Positions 43,901 through 52,541 of a DNA stretch of 64,000 nucleotides are shown here, in pieces (the stretch's first letter is position 1; each line of letters opens with the position of its first letter). The notes below the pieces were generated by a model that was not told the DNA's origin, did no database searches, and saw only the letters and a program-made list of their open reading frames with translations. A program made the position numbers and the translations under genes. This stretch comes from Granulicella sp. L60 (lineage in GTDB: Bacteria; Acidobacteriota; Terriglobia; Terriglobales; Acidobacteriaceae): positions 1,023,704 through 1,087,703 of the forward strand of contig NZ_LMUR01000018.1 in the NCBI RefSeq assembly GCF_009765825.1. The letters run 5' to 3'.

Positions 43901-44071
43901 CTCGGCGCTGCCTCCGGGGAGACTGGCGCCAACGGAGATGGTGGGAAAATCAACCTGCGGAAGCGGAGAGACGGGCAGAACCGTAAACGCGATGCCGCCG
44001 GCGATGGCGATGGCGATGGTGAGCAGCGTCGTCGCTACGGGGCGATGAATAAATGGTGCGGAGATATTCAT
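40940..44071 (-). CDS. mdtC: RND efflux permease, MdtC-like
   Basis: 1043-residue inner-membrane proton-driven permease (AcrB superfamily). Begins NISAPFIHRPVATTLLTIAI; motif regions include LPVSPLPQVDFPTI, VATPLERQFGHIAGVTEMTS, and GFVVDDAIVVMENITRHLED with the proton-relay aspartates in TM4. Second RND gene of the operon, overlapping mdtB by ATGA (44068-44071). Two non-identical RND subunits encoded in tandem are the hallmark of the MdtABC type. A short Ser/Thr-rich loop (FHSTSASSTTASGNTPL) occurs where mdtB has a far longer one. Confidence 0.94.
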   Translation of the reverse strand: MNISAPFIHRPVATTLLTIAIAIAGGIAFTVLPVSPLPQVDFPTISVGASLPGGSAEIMASSVATPLERQFGHIAGVTEMTSTSSLGTTSVTIQFDLSRNIDAAARDVEAAINAARTYLPANLPGNPTYRKVNPADAPVMIIGLTSDKYGPDKLYDEASTIVQQKLSQIQGVGQVNPGGGALPSVRVEVNPTKLAGYGLAMSNVQSVLSLQNSNLAKGQITNGDISADIIDNAQISHAEEYKPIIIGYNNGSAVRLSDVADVVDSTQNVRTSGYLNGKRAVMLIVFRQPGANIIDTNNRIRAQLPSIKASIPQGIDMTVVLDRTTTIKASVSDVERTLIISIILVIIVVFVFLGSGRATLIPAVAVPVSLIGTFAVMYLMGYSLDNLSLMALTISTGFVVDDAIVVMENITRHLEDGMKPFPAALRGAKEIGFTVISISISLIAVFIPLLLMGGIVGRLFREFAITLSTAILVSMVISLTTTPMMCAYLLRSEHGKKQGPFRRITDGFFEWILSVYRRSLHWVLQHPGLTLTVLFLTILLNVAIVIKIPKGFFPQQDTGSLAGAVRGPQDASYYKMNSDLQVIANIVKKDPAVENVIDFTGGQGATNTGNMYVTLKPLDVRKIGAADVINRLRPQFNRLPLASTFLQASQDLRIGGRSSNALYQYTIQADNVTDLSLWGPRLLAEMMRLPGFQDVSSDQQNGGLDERLTYDRVTAAKLGQTSQSLDSALYSAFGQSLVSIIYTQLNQYYVVLEVAPPYWQTPEGLKDIYFHSTSASSTTASGNTPLFTMAKAQTSTTPLALNHTGLFPSVTVSFNLAPGVSLSDATLEIAEMQQRLGTPKSVHGFFAGTLLAYQQSLGTEPVLILTALLAVYIVLGVLYESLIHPLTILSTLPSASVGAMLALMLFKEDLNIISIIGIVLLIGIVKKNAIMMIDFALQAEREGGLSTEDAIFQACLLRFRPILMTTMAALFGALPLAFGTGTGSELRRPLGITIVGGLIVSQLLTLYTTPVVYLTLDRLRLRAMGQTRDTFHPTDGTVAAGAE

Positions 44072-47000
44072 GACTGCCCTGCCGGTTCCCCTTCAGCTTC
44101 CTCGTGTGCGTCCTTCTTTTTTGAAAACCGGTGTCCGAGGTTGTCGAAGAAGATATAGATGACGGGGGTGGTGTAGAGGGTAAGGATCTGGCTGAGGAGA
44201 AGACCGCCGACCATGGCGATGCCGAGCGGCCTGCGCAGCTCGGAGCCGATGCCGTGTCCGAAGGCGAGTGGAAGACCGCCGAGGAGCGCGGCCATCGTGG
44301 TCATCATGATGGGACGGAAGCGGAGCAGACAGGCCTCGTAGATGGCTTCGGCGGCGGTCTTGCCGTGATGGCGCTCCGCCTCCAGGGCGAAGTCCACCAT
44401 CATGATGCCGTTCTTCTTCACGATACCGATCAATAGGACGAGTCCGATGATGGCGACCACGCTTAGATCTTGGTGGAAGAGGATGAGCGAGAGGAACGCG
44501 CCTACTCCGGCGGATGGGAGGGTGGAGAGAATGGTGATGGGGTGGATGAAGCTCTCGTAGAGGACGCCGAGCACGATGTAGACGGTGACGAGCGCGGCGA
44601 GAATGAGAAGCGGCATGTTGGAGAGCGAGTTACGGAACGATGCCGCTGTTCCCTGGAAGTCAGCCTGCAGACTCGCAGGCATGTTCATGTCTTTCTGAAC
44701 CTTGGTGATATCGGTGATGGCACCACCGAGAGCGGCGTTCGGGCCCAGGTTGAAGGAGACGGTGATGGCGGGAAACTGTCCCTGGTGGGTGATGGAGAGT
44801 GCTTCAGTGGTCGTCTCGAAGTGTGAGAAGGCGCTGAGTGGAACGGCGCTGCTGTAGGCCGAACTGGTGGTTCCTGCCGACGTCGCGCCTTTGCTCGAGG
44901 TCGCGTTCGAGGTGCTGGAGGTCAGCGCGTTGACTGGAGGAGAGAGGGTGTTCGCCGATGGATTGAAGAGCGGTGAGGTGGTGAGGGCGTTCGATCCGGC
45001 CGAGCTCGATCCCTGAGAGGCAGAAGAGGTTGCCGCACCGGCACCGGTCGTGCCGGCGGAGGAGTTCGACTGCACGTAGAGGTGGTTCAGCTTGTCGGGA
45101 TCGATCTGAAACTGCGGCTGGGCTTCGAGGATGACGTGGTACTGGTTGAGCTGCGTGTACATCGTGTTGATCTGGCGCTGGCCGAAGGCATCGTAGAGGG
45201 TGTTGTCGATGGTGGTGGGCGTGATGCCGAGGCGGGATGCGGTGGCGCGGTCGATGACGAGAGAGACTGCGAGACCGCCGACCTGTTGATCGGTGGCTAC
45301 GTCTTCGAGGCCAGGCAGCTGCTTCAGGCGGGTGACGAAGCGGCCGGTCCATTCGTTGAGTTCGTTCTGGTCAGGATCTTCGAGGGTGTACTGGTATTGC
45401 GTCCGGCTCACGCGGTCGTCGACGGTGATGTTCTGCACCGGCTGCATGAAGAGCTGGATGTCTTTGATGTCTTTCAATTTGGATTGAAGCCTGCGCACCA
45501 CGTCGGAGGCGCTGAGGTCGCGCTGATCGAGAGGCTTCAGGTTGATCGACATTCTTCCGCTGTTGGTGGTGACATTGGTTCCGTCTGCGCCGATGAACGA
45601 CGAGAGACTTTCCACTGCGGGGTCCTGAAGGATGACCTTTGCGAGCTCCTGCTGCTTCTCTGCCATGGCCTTGGAGCCGATGGTCTGCGAGGCTTGCGAG
45701 ATACCTTGAATGACGCCCGTATCCTGCACGGGGAAGAATCCCTTGGGGATGATGACGTAGAGGTAGACCGTGAGCATCAGGGTGGCAAGGGCGACGAGGA
45801 GGGTGATGGTCTGGTAGCGGAGCACGACCTTGAGCGTGCGACCGTAGAAGGCGATCATTCCTTCGAAGACGCGTTCGGACGCCTGGTAGAAGCGTCCCTG
45901 CTGGGCTTCGGGATTGTGCTTCAGGATGCGCGACGCCATCATCGGGGTAAGAGTGAGCGAGACGACCGCCGATACCACGATGGTTACGGCGAGGGTTACG
46001 GCAAACTCGCGGAAGAGGCGGCCAACGACGTCGCCCATGAAGAGTAGGGGAATCAGCACGGCGATGAGCGAGACGGTGAGCGAGAGGATGGTGAAACCGA
46101 TCTGCTCTGCGCCTTTGAGGGCCGCCTGCATGGGGGGCTCGCCCTCTTCGAGGTAACGCGAGATGTTCTCGACCATCACGATGGCGTCATCGACCACGAA
46201 GCCGGTCGAGATGGTCAGCGCCATGAGCGAGAGATTGTCCAGACTGTAGCCGAGCGCGTACATGGCCGCAAAGGTGCCGACCAAGGACAGTGGAACCGCA
46301 ACGCTGGGGATGATAGTCGCGTAGAGGTTTCGCAGGAAGAGGAAGATGACCATGACCACGAGGCCGATGGTGAGGAGGAGCTCGAACTCGACGTCGCTGA
46401 CCGAGGCCTGAATTGGCGTGGTGAGGTCGGTGAGGGTGGTGATCTCGATGCCTTTGGGAAGGTTGGCCTCAAGCTGCGGGAGCAGTTGCTTGATGCTCTT
46501 GACGACGGTGATGGTATTTCCGCCGGGCTGGCGCTGGACGTTGAGGATCACCGCCGGCGTCATGTTCATCCACGCGGCCTGGGTACTGTTTTCGACGCCA
46601 TCGACGATGTGAGCGACGTCAGTGAGCATGACGGGTGCGCCGTTGCGGTAGGCGACGACGACGCTTCGGTAGTCCTGACTTGTGACCAGCTGGTCGTTCG
46701 CGTCGATCTGATAGTCCTGGCGCGGGCCGTCGAAGTTTCCCTTCGCCTGGTTCACGCTGGCTTCGGAGACCGCCGTGCGCAGGTCTTCGAGATTGATGCC
46801 GTAGGAGGAGAGTGCGGTTGGGTTCGCCTGGATGCGCACCGCGGGCTTCTGGCCTCCGCTGATGCTGACCAGTCCAACGCCGCTTAGCTGCGAGATCTTG
46901 GGGGCGAGGCGCGTGTCTACGAGGTCTTCCACCTGCGACAACGGGACGGTGGTTGAGGTGATGGCGAGGGTGAGCACGGGCGCGTCGGCTGGGTTGGTCT

Positions 47001-47391
47001 TGCTGTAGATCGGCGGCGCGGGGAGGTTGGCGGGGAGGAAGCTCTGCGATGCGTTGATCGCCGACTGAACTTCTTCTTCCGCGATGTCGATGTTGAGGGC
47101 GAGATTGAACTGGAGCACAACGACGGAGGTGCCGCCGGAGCTGGTCGAGGTCATCTGATTCAGACCCTGCAGCTCGCCGAACTGACGCTCGAGCGGGGCT
47201 GTGACCGTAGTCGCCATGACCTGCGGGCTTGCGCCGGGGTAGAACGTCAGGACCTGGATGGTCGGGTAGTCGACCTCAGGAAGCGCGGAGACAGGCAGCT
47301 GGGTGTAGCTGACAATGCCGACGAGCAGGATGGCAGCCATGAGCAACGACGTCGCAACGGGGCGAAGAATAAACGGACGCGAAGGACTCAA
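44068..47391 (-). CDS. mdtB: RND efflux permease, MdtB-like, with Ser/Thr/Ala-rich insertion
   Basis: 1107 residues, partner of the MdtC-like permease. N-terminus RPFILRPVATSLLMAAILLV, porter motif VTAPLERQFGELQGLNQMTS, TM4 GFVVDDAIVMVENISRYLEE with aspartates. About 60 residues longer than the ~1040 norm because of a low-complexity insertion at residues ~774-854 (SAGTTGAGAATSSASQGSSS and more), placed in the second periplasmic porter region. Overlaps mdtA and mdtC by 4 bases each, so all subunits are translationally coupled. Confidence 0.94.
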   Translation of the reverse strand: MSPSRPFILRPVATSLLMAAILLVGIVSYTQLPVSALPEVDYPTIQVLTFYPGASPQVMATTVTAPLERQFGELQGLNQMTSTSSGGTSVVVLQFNLALNIDIAEEEVQSAINASQSFLPANLPAPPIYSKTNPADAPVLTLAITSTTVPLSQVEDLVDTRLAPKISQLSGVGLVSISGGQKPAVRIQANPTALSSYGINLEDLRTAVSEASVNQAKGNFDGPRQDYQIDANDQLVTSQDYRSVVVAYRNGAPVMLTDVAHIVDGVENSTQAAWMNMTPAVILNVQRQPGGNTITVVKSIKQLLPQLEANLPKGIEITTLTDLTTPIQASVSDVEFELLLTIGLVVMVIFLFLRNLYATIIPSVAVPLSLVGTFAAMYALGYSLDNLSLMALTISTGFVVDDAIVMVENISRYLEEGEPPMQAALKGAEQIGFTILSLTVSLIAVLIPLLFMGDVVGRLFREFAVTLAVTIVVSAVVSLTLTPMMASRILKHNPEAQQGRFYQASERVFEGMIAFYGRTLKVVLRYQTITLLVALATLMLTVYLYVIIPKGFFPVQDTGVIQGISQASQTIGSKAMAEKQQELAKVILQDPAVESLSSFIGADGTNVTTNSGRMSINLKPLDQRDLSASDVVRRLQSKLKDIKDIQLFMQPVQNITVDDRVSRTQYQYTLEDPDQNELNEWTGRFVTRLKQLPGLEDVATDQQVGGLAVSLVIDRATASRLGITPTTIDNTLYDAFGQRQINTMYTQLNQYHVILEAQPQFQIDPDKLNHLYVQSNSSAGTTGAGAATSSASQGSSSAGSNALTTSPLFNPSANTLSPPVNALTSSTSNATSSKGATSAGTTSSAYSSAVPLSAFSHFETTTEALSITHQGQFPAITVSFNLGPNAALGGAITDITKVQKDMNMPASLQADFQGTAASFRNSLSNMPLLILAALVTVYIVLGVLYESFIHPITILSTLPSAGVGAFLSLILFHQDLSVVAIIGLVLLIGIVKKNGIMMVDFALEAERHHGKTAAEAIYEACLLRFRPIMMTTMAALLGGLPLAFGHGIGSELRRPLGIAMVGGLLLSQILTLYTTPVIYIFFDNLGHRFSKKKDAHEEAEGEPAGQS

Positions 47392-48632
47392 GGAGCATTA
47401 CTCCCACTTGGGTTGGCTGGGATGGGGGTCTTGGAGACGGTGATCTTGGATTTGTCCTGCAGCCGGTCGAAGCTGCTGTCGGCAAGGACATCGCCGGGAT
47501 TGACTCCGGTGACGGCCGAGTTGTCGCCTTCGGTCACGCTTGTCTTCACCGACCGCATGTGGGCGACGTTGTCCTGAATAACGTAGACGAATGACGCTGT
47601 GCCGTTGTGCTGGACCGCGGAGGTTGGAATCAGGGTCGCGTTCTGCAAGGTGTTGACGAGCAGGCGCGCATTCACAAACTCGTTCGGGAAGAGCATGGAG
47701 TCCTTGTTGTCGAACTGGGCTCGAGCCTTCACGGTGCCGGTGGTGGTGTCGATCTGATTATCCAACGTCAACAGGGTTCCGGTCGCGATCTGCTTGAGTG
47801 CGGCGCGGTCGTATGCGTCGACGGGAAGCTTCGCGTGTTGGCGCAGACGCGGCTGCACCTGGCTAAGGTTATCTTCGGGAATGGTGAAGATGACGGTAAT
47901 GGGCTGAAGCTGAGTGATGACGGCGAGGGTCGTGGTTCCGGTGGACTGGACGACGTTGCCGGGATCGACCAGACGCAGGCCGACGCGACCCGAGATGGGC
48001 GCTGTGATGTGGCAGTAGCTGAGCTGGACCTGATCGAGCTGGACGGTGCCCTGATCATTCCTGACGGTGCCCTCATCCTGCAGCACCACCTTCTCCTGGT
48101 CATCGAGGGTCTGCTTTGGAATGGCGTTTCTGGACCAGGCATCGCGGTAGCGTTCGACGTCCATCTTGGCCTGAGCCAGAACGGCTTCATCGCGCTCGAG
48201 CGATCCCTGCGCCTGCAGCAGCGTCGCCTGGTAGGGACGCGGATCGATATCGACCAGCGGATCGCCTTTGCGGACGATCTGGCCTTCGGTGAAGTGTACG
48301 GCGATGACCGGGCCGGTGGCCTGGCTAGTGATCGAGGAGGTGTACACGGGTGTGACCGTGCCGATCGAGTCCAGGTAGACGCCGATGTTGCCTTGGGTCG
48401 CGGTGGCGGTGGTGACGGCGACGGGGCCTCCGGCAGCTCCATGCCGCGGAGACGAGGCTTGCTTACTTGTATCCTCGTGATGTCTCAGGACCAGAAAAAA
48501 TGCTGCACCAAAGACAAGAAGAAGAGCAATCCACACGATGACCCGGGAAACTTTATGGGTCGGAGCAGGAGCAGGAGCCGGCAGTTGATGGTCGGCCCCA
48601 ATGATGGGGTATTTATTTGGATCGGCTGGCAA
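47388..48632 (-). CDS. mdtA: RND efflux periplasmic adaptor, MdtA-like
   Basis: 414-residue membrane-fusion protein: N-terminal anchor (VSRVIVWIALLLVFGAAFFL), lipoyl half-motifs (GNIGVYLDSIGTVTPVYTSS, GQIVRKGDPLVDIDPRPYQA), a helical hairpin (LLQAQGSLERDEAVLAQAKM) and beta-barrel (ITVIFTIPEDNLSQVQPRL). First gene of the operon. Its last ~25 residues (SKTPIPANPSGSNAP) are Pro-rich. No dedicated regulator gene is adjacent. Confidence 0.94.
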   Translation of the reverse strand: MPADPNKYPIIGADHQLPAPAPAPTHKVSRVIVWIALLLVFGAAFFLVLRHHEDTSKQASSPRHGAAGGPVAVTTATATQGNIGVYLDSIGTVTPVYTSSITSQATGPVIAVHFTEGQIVRKGDPLVDIDPRPYQATLLQAQGSLERDEAVLAQAKMDVERYRDAWSRNAIPKQTLDDQEKVVLQDEGTVRNDQGTVQLDQVQLSYCHITAPISGRVGLRLVDPGNVVQSTGTTTLAVITQLQPITVIFTIPEDNLSQVQPRLRQHAKLPVDAYDRAALKQIATGTLLTLDNQIDTTTGTVKARAQFDNKDSMLFPNEFVNARLLVNTLQNATLIPTSAVQHNGTASFVYVIQDNVAHMRSVKTSVTEGDNSAVTGVNPGDVLADSSFDRLQDKSKITVSKTPIPANPSGSNAP

Positions 48633-49013
48633 TACGTCTCCCTTGCCACAGTTGAAGTTTCGGACTGAACGCGCAGTCTGTTGCTACCTACAGCTAGTCT
48701 ATCGACGGATGCACATGTATTAAAAGACTCAGCTTCGCGACTTCCGCTGTCAAAAGATTTGTGAAATCAGCTTTCAGGGCTTCAAATCCGCAACCCGCTG
48801 ACCGCTCTGATGTTTCCTGCCTCTGTTCGATTGAGCTTGCCCTGCTCTTCATGGTATGATTACCCAATCGGCAGACTACCGTTCACTCGGTAGAGGTCTG
48901 GAGCTCGCTCTCCTTGTACCTGAGGTCTTCCCCCGGCATTGTTTGAGTTTTTCTTTCACTCAGGCTTCATCGCCCGGAGATCTTCTGCGATTCAGGATTG
49001 GAGCAACTTCGTC
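48633..49013. other. Divergent region between efflux operon and rpmB
   Basis: About 380 bases with no gene. It holds a candidate rpmB promoter (48831-48860) and a leader of about 150 bases. The efflux operon promoter must also lie here but I could not place it. Confidence 0.5.
48831..48860 (+). promoter_or_regulatory. Candidate rpmB promoter
   Basis: TTGAGC (48831-48836), 18-base spacer, TATGAT (48855-48860). The resulting leader before rpmB would be about 145 bases. Confidence 0.4.
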
Positions 49014-49202
49014 ATGGCACAAAAATGTGATCTTTGCGGCAAAGGCCCGCAGTTCGGCAACAACATCTCTCACGCCCACAACACCACCCGTCGCCGCTGG
49101 AATGTAAATCTGCGGCCGGTAAAGGCACAGGTCAACGGCGCCAGCAAGCGCATGCGTGTGTGCACCAGCTGCATCAAGACCGGCAAAATCATCAAAGGCT
49201 AA
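49014..49202 (+). CDS. rpmB: 50S ribosomal protein bL28
   Basis: 62 residues. Begins MAQKCDLCGKGPQFGNNISH and ends RVCTSCIKTGKIIKG; two CxxC pairs indicate the zinc-binding (C+) form of bL28. ATG 49014 chosen because it is the canonical N-terminus and GGAG lies about ten bases upstream. The upstream frame to 48939 is non-homologous. Monocistronic, with a good terminator 30 bases downstream. Confidence 0.96.
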   Translation: MAQKCDLCGKGPQFGNNISHAHNTTRRRWNVNLRPVKAQVNGASKRMRVCTSCIKTGKIIKG

Positions 49203-49231
49203 GCTACACCCAAGACTTTCAGAGATACGAC

Positions 49232-49264
49232 GCCCCAGCCGTTTAATAGACGGCTGGGGCTTTT
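49232..49264 (+). terminator. Rho-independent terminator of rpmB
   Basis: Stem GCCCCAGCCGT/ACGGCTGGGGC (49232-49242 and 49250-49260) followed by TTTT and a further T-rich stretch. Confidence 0.92.
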
Positions 49265-49300
49265 CCTGTTTTTCTAGTTTTGTGTGAAGGATACCCACTG

Positions 49301-49377
49301 ACGACCGGTCGCCCTGCGCGGGCGGCGATCACTTCGTGATTTGTATACCCCTTCGGGTGGGGCTCCCGTTGGTCGCT
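49301..49377 (-). repeat. REP-like repeat family R1, copy D (inverted)
   Basis: Inverted copy with GCGATCACTTCGTGATTTG, ACCCCTTCGGGTGGGG and CTCCCGTTGGTCGC, plus the same GC-rich flank (CCGGTCGCCCTGCGCGGGC) as copy C. Lies between convergent rpmB and msrB. Confidence 0.85.
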
Positions 49378-49423
49378 TGGGACATTTTGCCACCACCAAT
49401 CGGGCAGACTGGTGGTGGTTGGT

Positions 49424-49834
49424 TTATTGTTTGCTGAAGCCTAGCGACGCGCTATTGATGCAGTAGCGTAGTCCGGTCGGCTTGGGGCCGTCGGGAAATA
49501 CGTGTCCCAGATGCGCTCCGCAGGTGGCGCACTGTACCTCGACCCGGCGCATGCCAAATGACTTATCTTCGATGCTCTGGATCGCATCGGGAGAGACCGG
49601 GTTCCAGAAGCTTGGCCATCCGCTTCCCGACTCGAACTTCTTGTCCGAGGTGAAGAGCGGTGCGTTGCAGGCTCCGCAGTGGTAGATTCCATCCTCGTGG
49701 TTGTTCACGAGCGCGCCGGTGAAGGGACGCTCAGTTCCGCCCTCGCGCATGACGTGGAACTGCTCCGGAGTTAGAATCTCGCGCCACTCGGCGTCGGTCT
49801 TGTGTACCTTCTCGATCTTTGTTGTCTCTGCCAT
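49424..49834 (-). CDS. msrB: Peptide methionine-R-sulfoxide reductase MsrB
   Basis: 136 residues. Repairs methionine-R-sulfoxide in proteins. Catalytic Cys in RYCINSASL, substrate motif [14 protein letters not shown], zinc-binding pairs CGAC and CATC, and [14 protein letters not shown]. No signal peptide: cytoplasmic. 65 bases downstream of ridA on the same strand, possibly cotranscribed as a damage-repair pair. Confidence 0.96.
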   Translation of the reverse strand: MAETTKIEKVHKTDAEWREILTPEQFHVMREGGTERPFTGALVNNHEDGIYHCGACNAPLFTSDKKFESGSGWPSFWNPVSPDAIQSIEDKSFGMRRVEVQCATCGAHLGHVFPDGPKPTGLRYCINSASLGFSKQ

Positions 49835-49899
49835 TTTTCCTCCTGCCGTCTGAAGATTAGATGCCTGGCTGTACGTTTTGCTTCATCCGGTCGGCTGGT

Positions 49900-50310
49900 C
49901 TAGCCCTTTGCGATGACCTCAATCTCGACCAGCGCATCCTTCGGTAGACCTGCTACGGCTACGGTCGATCGGGCTGGAGGAACGACGCCTTCGGGGGCAA
50001 GATAGCGTGCGTAGACCTCATTCATGGCCGCGAAGTCACCCATCGACTTCAGATAAACGGTGGTCTTCAAAACGTTCTGAAAGCCAAGGCCAGCCGCGGC
50101 AAGAACGGCTTTTACATTTTCGAGCACGCGCACCGTCTGTTCGGTGACGCCGCCGGTGACCATCTGGCCGGTGGCGGGGTCCAGACCGACCTGCCCGGAT
50201 GCAAACAACATGTCGCCAACACGCACTGCCTGGGAGTACGGTCCAATCGCCGCTGGGGCTTCTTTAGTGGAGATTGCAGTCTTGCCTTGAGTCTTGCTTT
50301 GATCGCTCAT
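49900..50310 (-). CDS. ridA: RidA family deaminase (Rid/YjgF)
   Basis: 136 residues. RidA hydrolyses reactive imine/enamine intermediates. Key arginine in VPPARSTVAVAGLPKDALVE, plus APAAIGPYSQAVRVGDMLFA at the N-terminus and FASGQVGLDPATGQ, all typical. The first ~14 residues are an extension. Divergent from the exported protein gene at 50428. Confidence 0.94.
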   Translation of the reverse strand: MSDQSKTQGKTAISTKEAPAAIGPYSQAVRVGDMLFASGQVGLDPATGQMVTGGVTEQTVRVLENVKAVLAAAGLGFQNVLKTTVYLKSMGDFAAMNEVYARYLAPEGVVPPARSTVAVAGLPKDALVEIEVIAKG

Positions 50311-50427
50311 GCCGCTAAGTCTATCTTGTTCTTCGCCGGCTGAAAATCAACGGCTATTCTCTCGTGGATCTTCGCCGATGTGTACGTTTCTGGAAAAATT
50401 CTTACACTGGCTTTGACTTTCGATAGG

Positions 50428-50949
50428 ATGGCTCTCATGCGCGCCTCCATCCGTCTCTGCTTACTGGCTGCTCTTGTCTTGGCCTTCGTGACTCTCTCCA
50501 CCTCGGCCCACGCGGCGGAGAAGCTCAAGACGTTTTACTCCGGCAGCGGCGGCATCTCCTCTGAGGTTCATCGCGTTGTTGTCATCGAGTTCGCTACCGA
50601 CGGCACCGCTATTCTCCAGCAGAAATGGCACGGCAAGGATGCAGAGACCTGGCACGGCCACTGGAAGCGTGACGGCAAGAACGTTACCCTTACCTACGAT
50701 GCTGCCCATGGCGAAGGACCTGCTACTGCTTCCAGCGACAAGCCGCTTCCTGAGGCACTCGTGTTTACGTTCAAGCACGGTACTCTCACCGCGACATCCT
50801 GGGATGGGACCACGCTCGGGCCGCTGGGTCCTCCGAAGCTGACGCCCTTTGGCGGCAAGGTTCCGCAGGTGACCAGCGTCGCAAGCTGCCAGGCGCTGAA
50901 CACCACCGATCCGACACAGAACTGCGTCACGTGGGACTCGCGCCGCTAA
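50428..50949 (+). CDS. Exported protein of unknown function
   Basis: About 173 residues; start at ATG 50428 or 50437 (the first frame Met at 50380 would precede the signal sequence by 17-20 residues). Signal peptide LCLLAALVLAFVTLSTSAHA. The mature part (RVVVIEFATDGTAILQQKWH, WHGHWKRDGKNVTLTYD, VFTFKHGTLTATSWDG) looks like a small beta-barrel lipocalin- or META-like fold; I do not assign it. One cysteine pair near the end. Its stop overlaps the convergent nhaA stop by 4 bases. Confidence 0.7.
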   Translation: MALMRASIRLCLLAALVLAFVTLSTSAHAAEKLKTFYSGSGGISSEVHRVVVIEFATDGTAILQQKWHGKDAETWHGHWKRDGKNVTLTYDAAHGEGPATASSDKPLPEALVFTFKHGTLTATSWDGTTLGPLGPPKLTPFGGKVPQVTSVASCQALNTTDPTQNCVTWDSRR

Positions 50950-52334
50950 AGAACATCCGAAGCTTCGGATGTCTGAAGGTCGTTTTGGTGGGTTCGATCT
51001 TTGGATCTTAGAAGTAGAAAACAGCCTATGGCGCCTGCCGCGATGGATCCGGCGAGGGTTCCAATCTTCGCAAAGTCTTGCGGGCCGCCCTCCGGCAGCG
51101 CCAGTGCCGCAATAAACAAGGACATCGTAAAGCCGATGCCGCAGATCCAGCTCGCCGCGAAGATCTGCATCCAGTCGATGCCTGCAGGCCGTGTGGCTAT
51201 CTTCACCTTTTCGGCCGCCCATGCGAAGGTGGTGATTCCGAAGGGCTTTCCAAGAAGCAGTCCGAAGGCGACACCCAGAGTGACTGAATGCTTTGCGGAG
51301 GCGATGAAGTGTCCGAGGACGTGAACGCCCGCGTTCGAAAATGCGAAGAGAGGCATGATGGCGAAGCTGACCCAGGGCTGAAGCGCGTGTTCGATCCGGT
51401 GCAGAGGCGACTCCATGAGGATGCACTGCTGTTCCATGGAGTGCAGCGCCGCCTGCGCTTCGCTGGAGTCAGGTGCCGCCGCTGAAAAGCGATCCAGCAG
51501 GCGTTGCATCTTCGCCCGGAAACGCGGCTCGTCGTTCGATTGACGACAGGGGATGGTCAGTGCCATAAGGACACCCGCGATGGTTGCGTGTACGCCCGAC
51601 TGCATCACCGCAAACCACACGACGATGCCGATCATGGCGTAGATCCAGGGGTTTCGTATGCCAATCTTGTTTGCGGCATAGGAGATGCCAAGTCCTACGA
51701 CACCGAATGCCAAATAGCCGAAGCTGAGGTGAGCCGTGTAGAAGACTGCAATCACAAGTACGGCGACGATGTCGTCTGCGATGGCCAGTGCGGCGACGAA
51801 GAGCTTCAGCGATACGGGTACGCGGTCGCCCAGCAGCGCGAGGATGCCAAGCGCAAACGCGATGTCTGTCGCCATTGGAATGCCCCATGCACGCGCTTCT
51901 GCCCCGCCGTGATTCAGCGTGAGATAGAGTGCGGCAGGCAATACGCACCCTCCCACTGCCGCTATAAACGGAAAGGCTGCCTGCCTGAAGGATGACAGCT
52001 CGCCGATCAACAGTTCACGTTTGATCTCCAGGCCGACGAGGAAGAAGAAGATGGACATCAGGCCGTCGTTGACCCATAGATGGCGGCTCCAGGTGAGCAC
52101 GGTCTGTCCTACCCTTGCGGTGAACTCCTGCTCCCAGATGGCGTGGTAACTGTGCTCCCACGGTGAGTTGGCCCAGAGTAGGGCGAGGATGGTTGCGGCC
52201 AGCAGCACGACTCCGCCAGATGCTTCTATCTGGGCAAAGCGCGTGAAGGGGCTGGTCAAAACATCGATGGGAGTACGGGTCGAGGTCGTCCTCGGAAGAG
52301 GCTCTCTCGGTCCTGTGGGCAGCAACTCTTCCAT
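50946..52334 (-). CDS. nhaA: Na+/H+ antiporter NhaA
   Basis: 462 residues, ~12 membrane helices. The conserved ATDIAFALGILALLGDR and LAIADDIVAVLVIAVFY carry the transport aspartates (equivalents of D133 and D163/D164 in E. coli), and VNDGLMSIFFFLVGLEIKRE is the family N-terminal signature. A cytoplasmic loop of ~60 residues (PCRQSNDEPRFRAKMQRLLD) is longer than in E. coli NhaA (388 residues), as in other longer NhaA homologues. Convergent with the gene at 50428. Confidence 0.95.
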   Translation of the reverse strand: MEELLPTGPREPLPRTTSTRTPIDVLTSPFTRFAQIEASGGVVLLAATILALLWANSPWEHSYHAIWEQEFTARVGQTVLTWSRHLWVNDGLMSIFFFLVGLEIKRELLIGELSSFRQAAFPFIAAVGGCVLPAALYLTLNHGGAEARAWGIPMATDIAFALGILALLGDRVPVSLKLFVAALAIADDIVAVLVIAVFYTAHLSFGYLAFGVVGLGISYAANKIGIRNPWIYAMIGIVVWFAVMQSGVHATIAGVLMALTIPCRQSNDEPRFRAKMQRLLDRFSAAAPDSSEAQAALHSMEQQCILMESPLHRIEHALQPWVSFAIMPLFAFSNAGVHVLGHFIASAKHSVTLGVAFGLLLGKPFGITTFAWAAEKVKIATRPAGIDWMQIFAASWICGIGFTMSLFIAALALPEGGPQDFAKIGTLAGSIAAGAIGCFLLLRSKDRTHQNDLQTSEASDVL

Positions 52335-52541
52335 GGAGAGACTCCTTCCGGAACGTTACGCTAGGCACGTCAGGGAGATACTACAGGTCAGACGTTCTTA
52401 CCTTAGCCGCTAGAGTACAGCGAAATCTGCGGAGCCACAGGCTGGCTTCAACATTGATCCAATGACAAGTCGATAAATATTTCTGGAAACCGGCGGCATT
52501 GTGCGGGGATCGGACATATATTGGTCGCGAGGTGCAAAACT

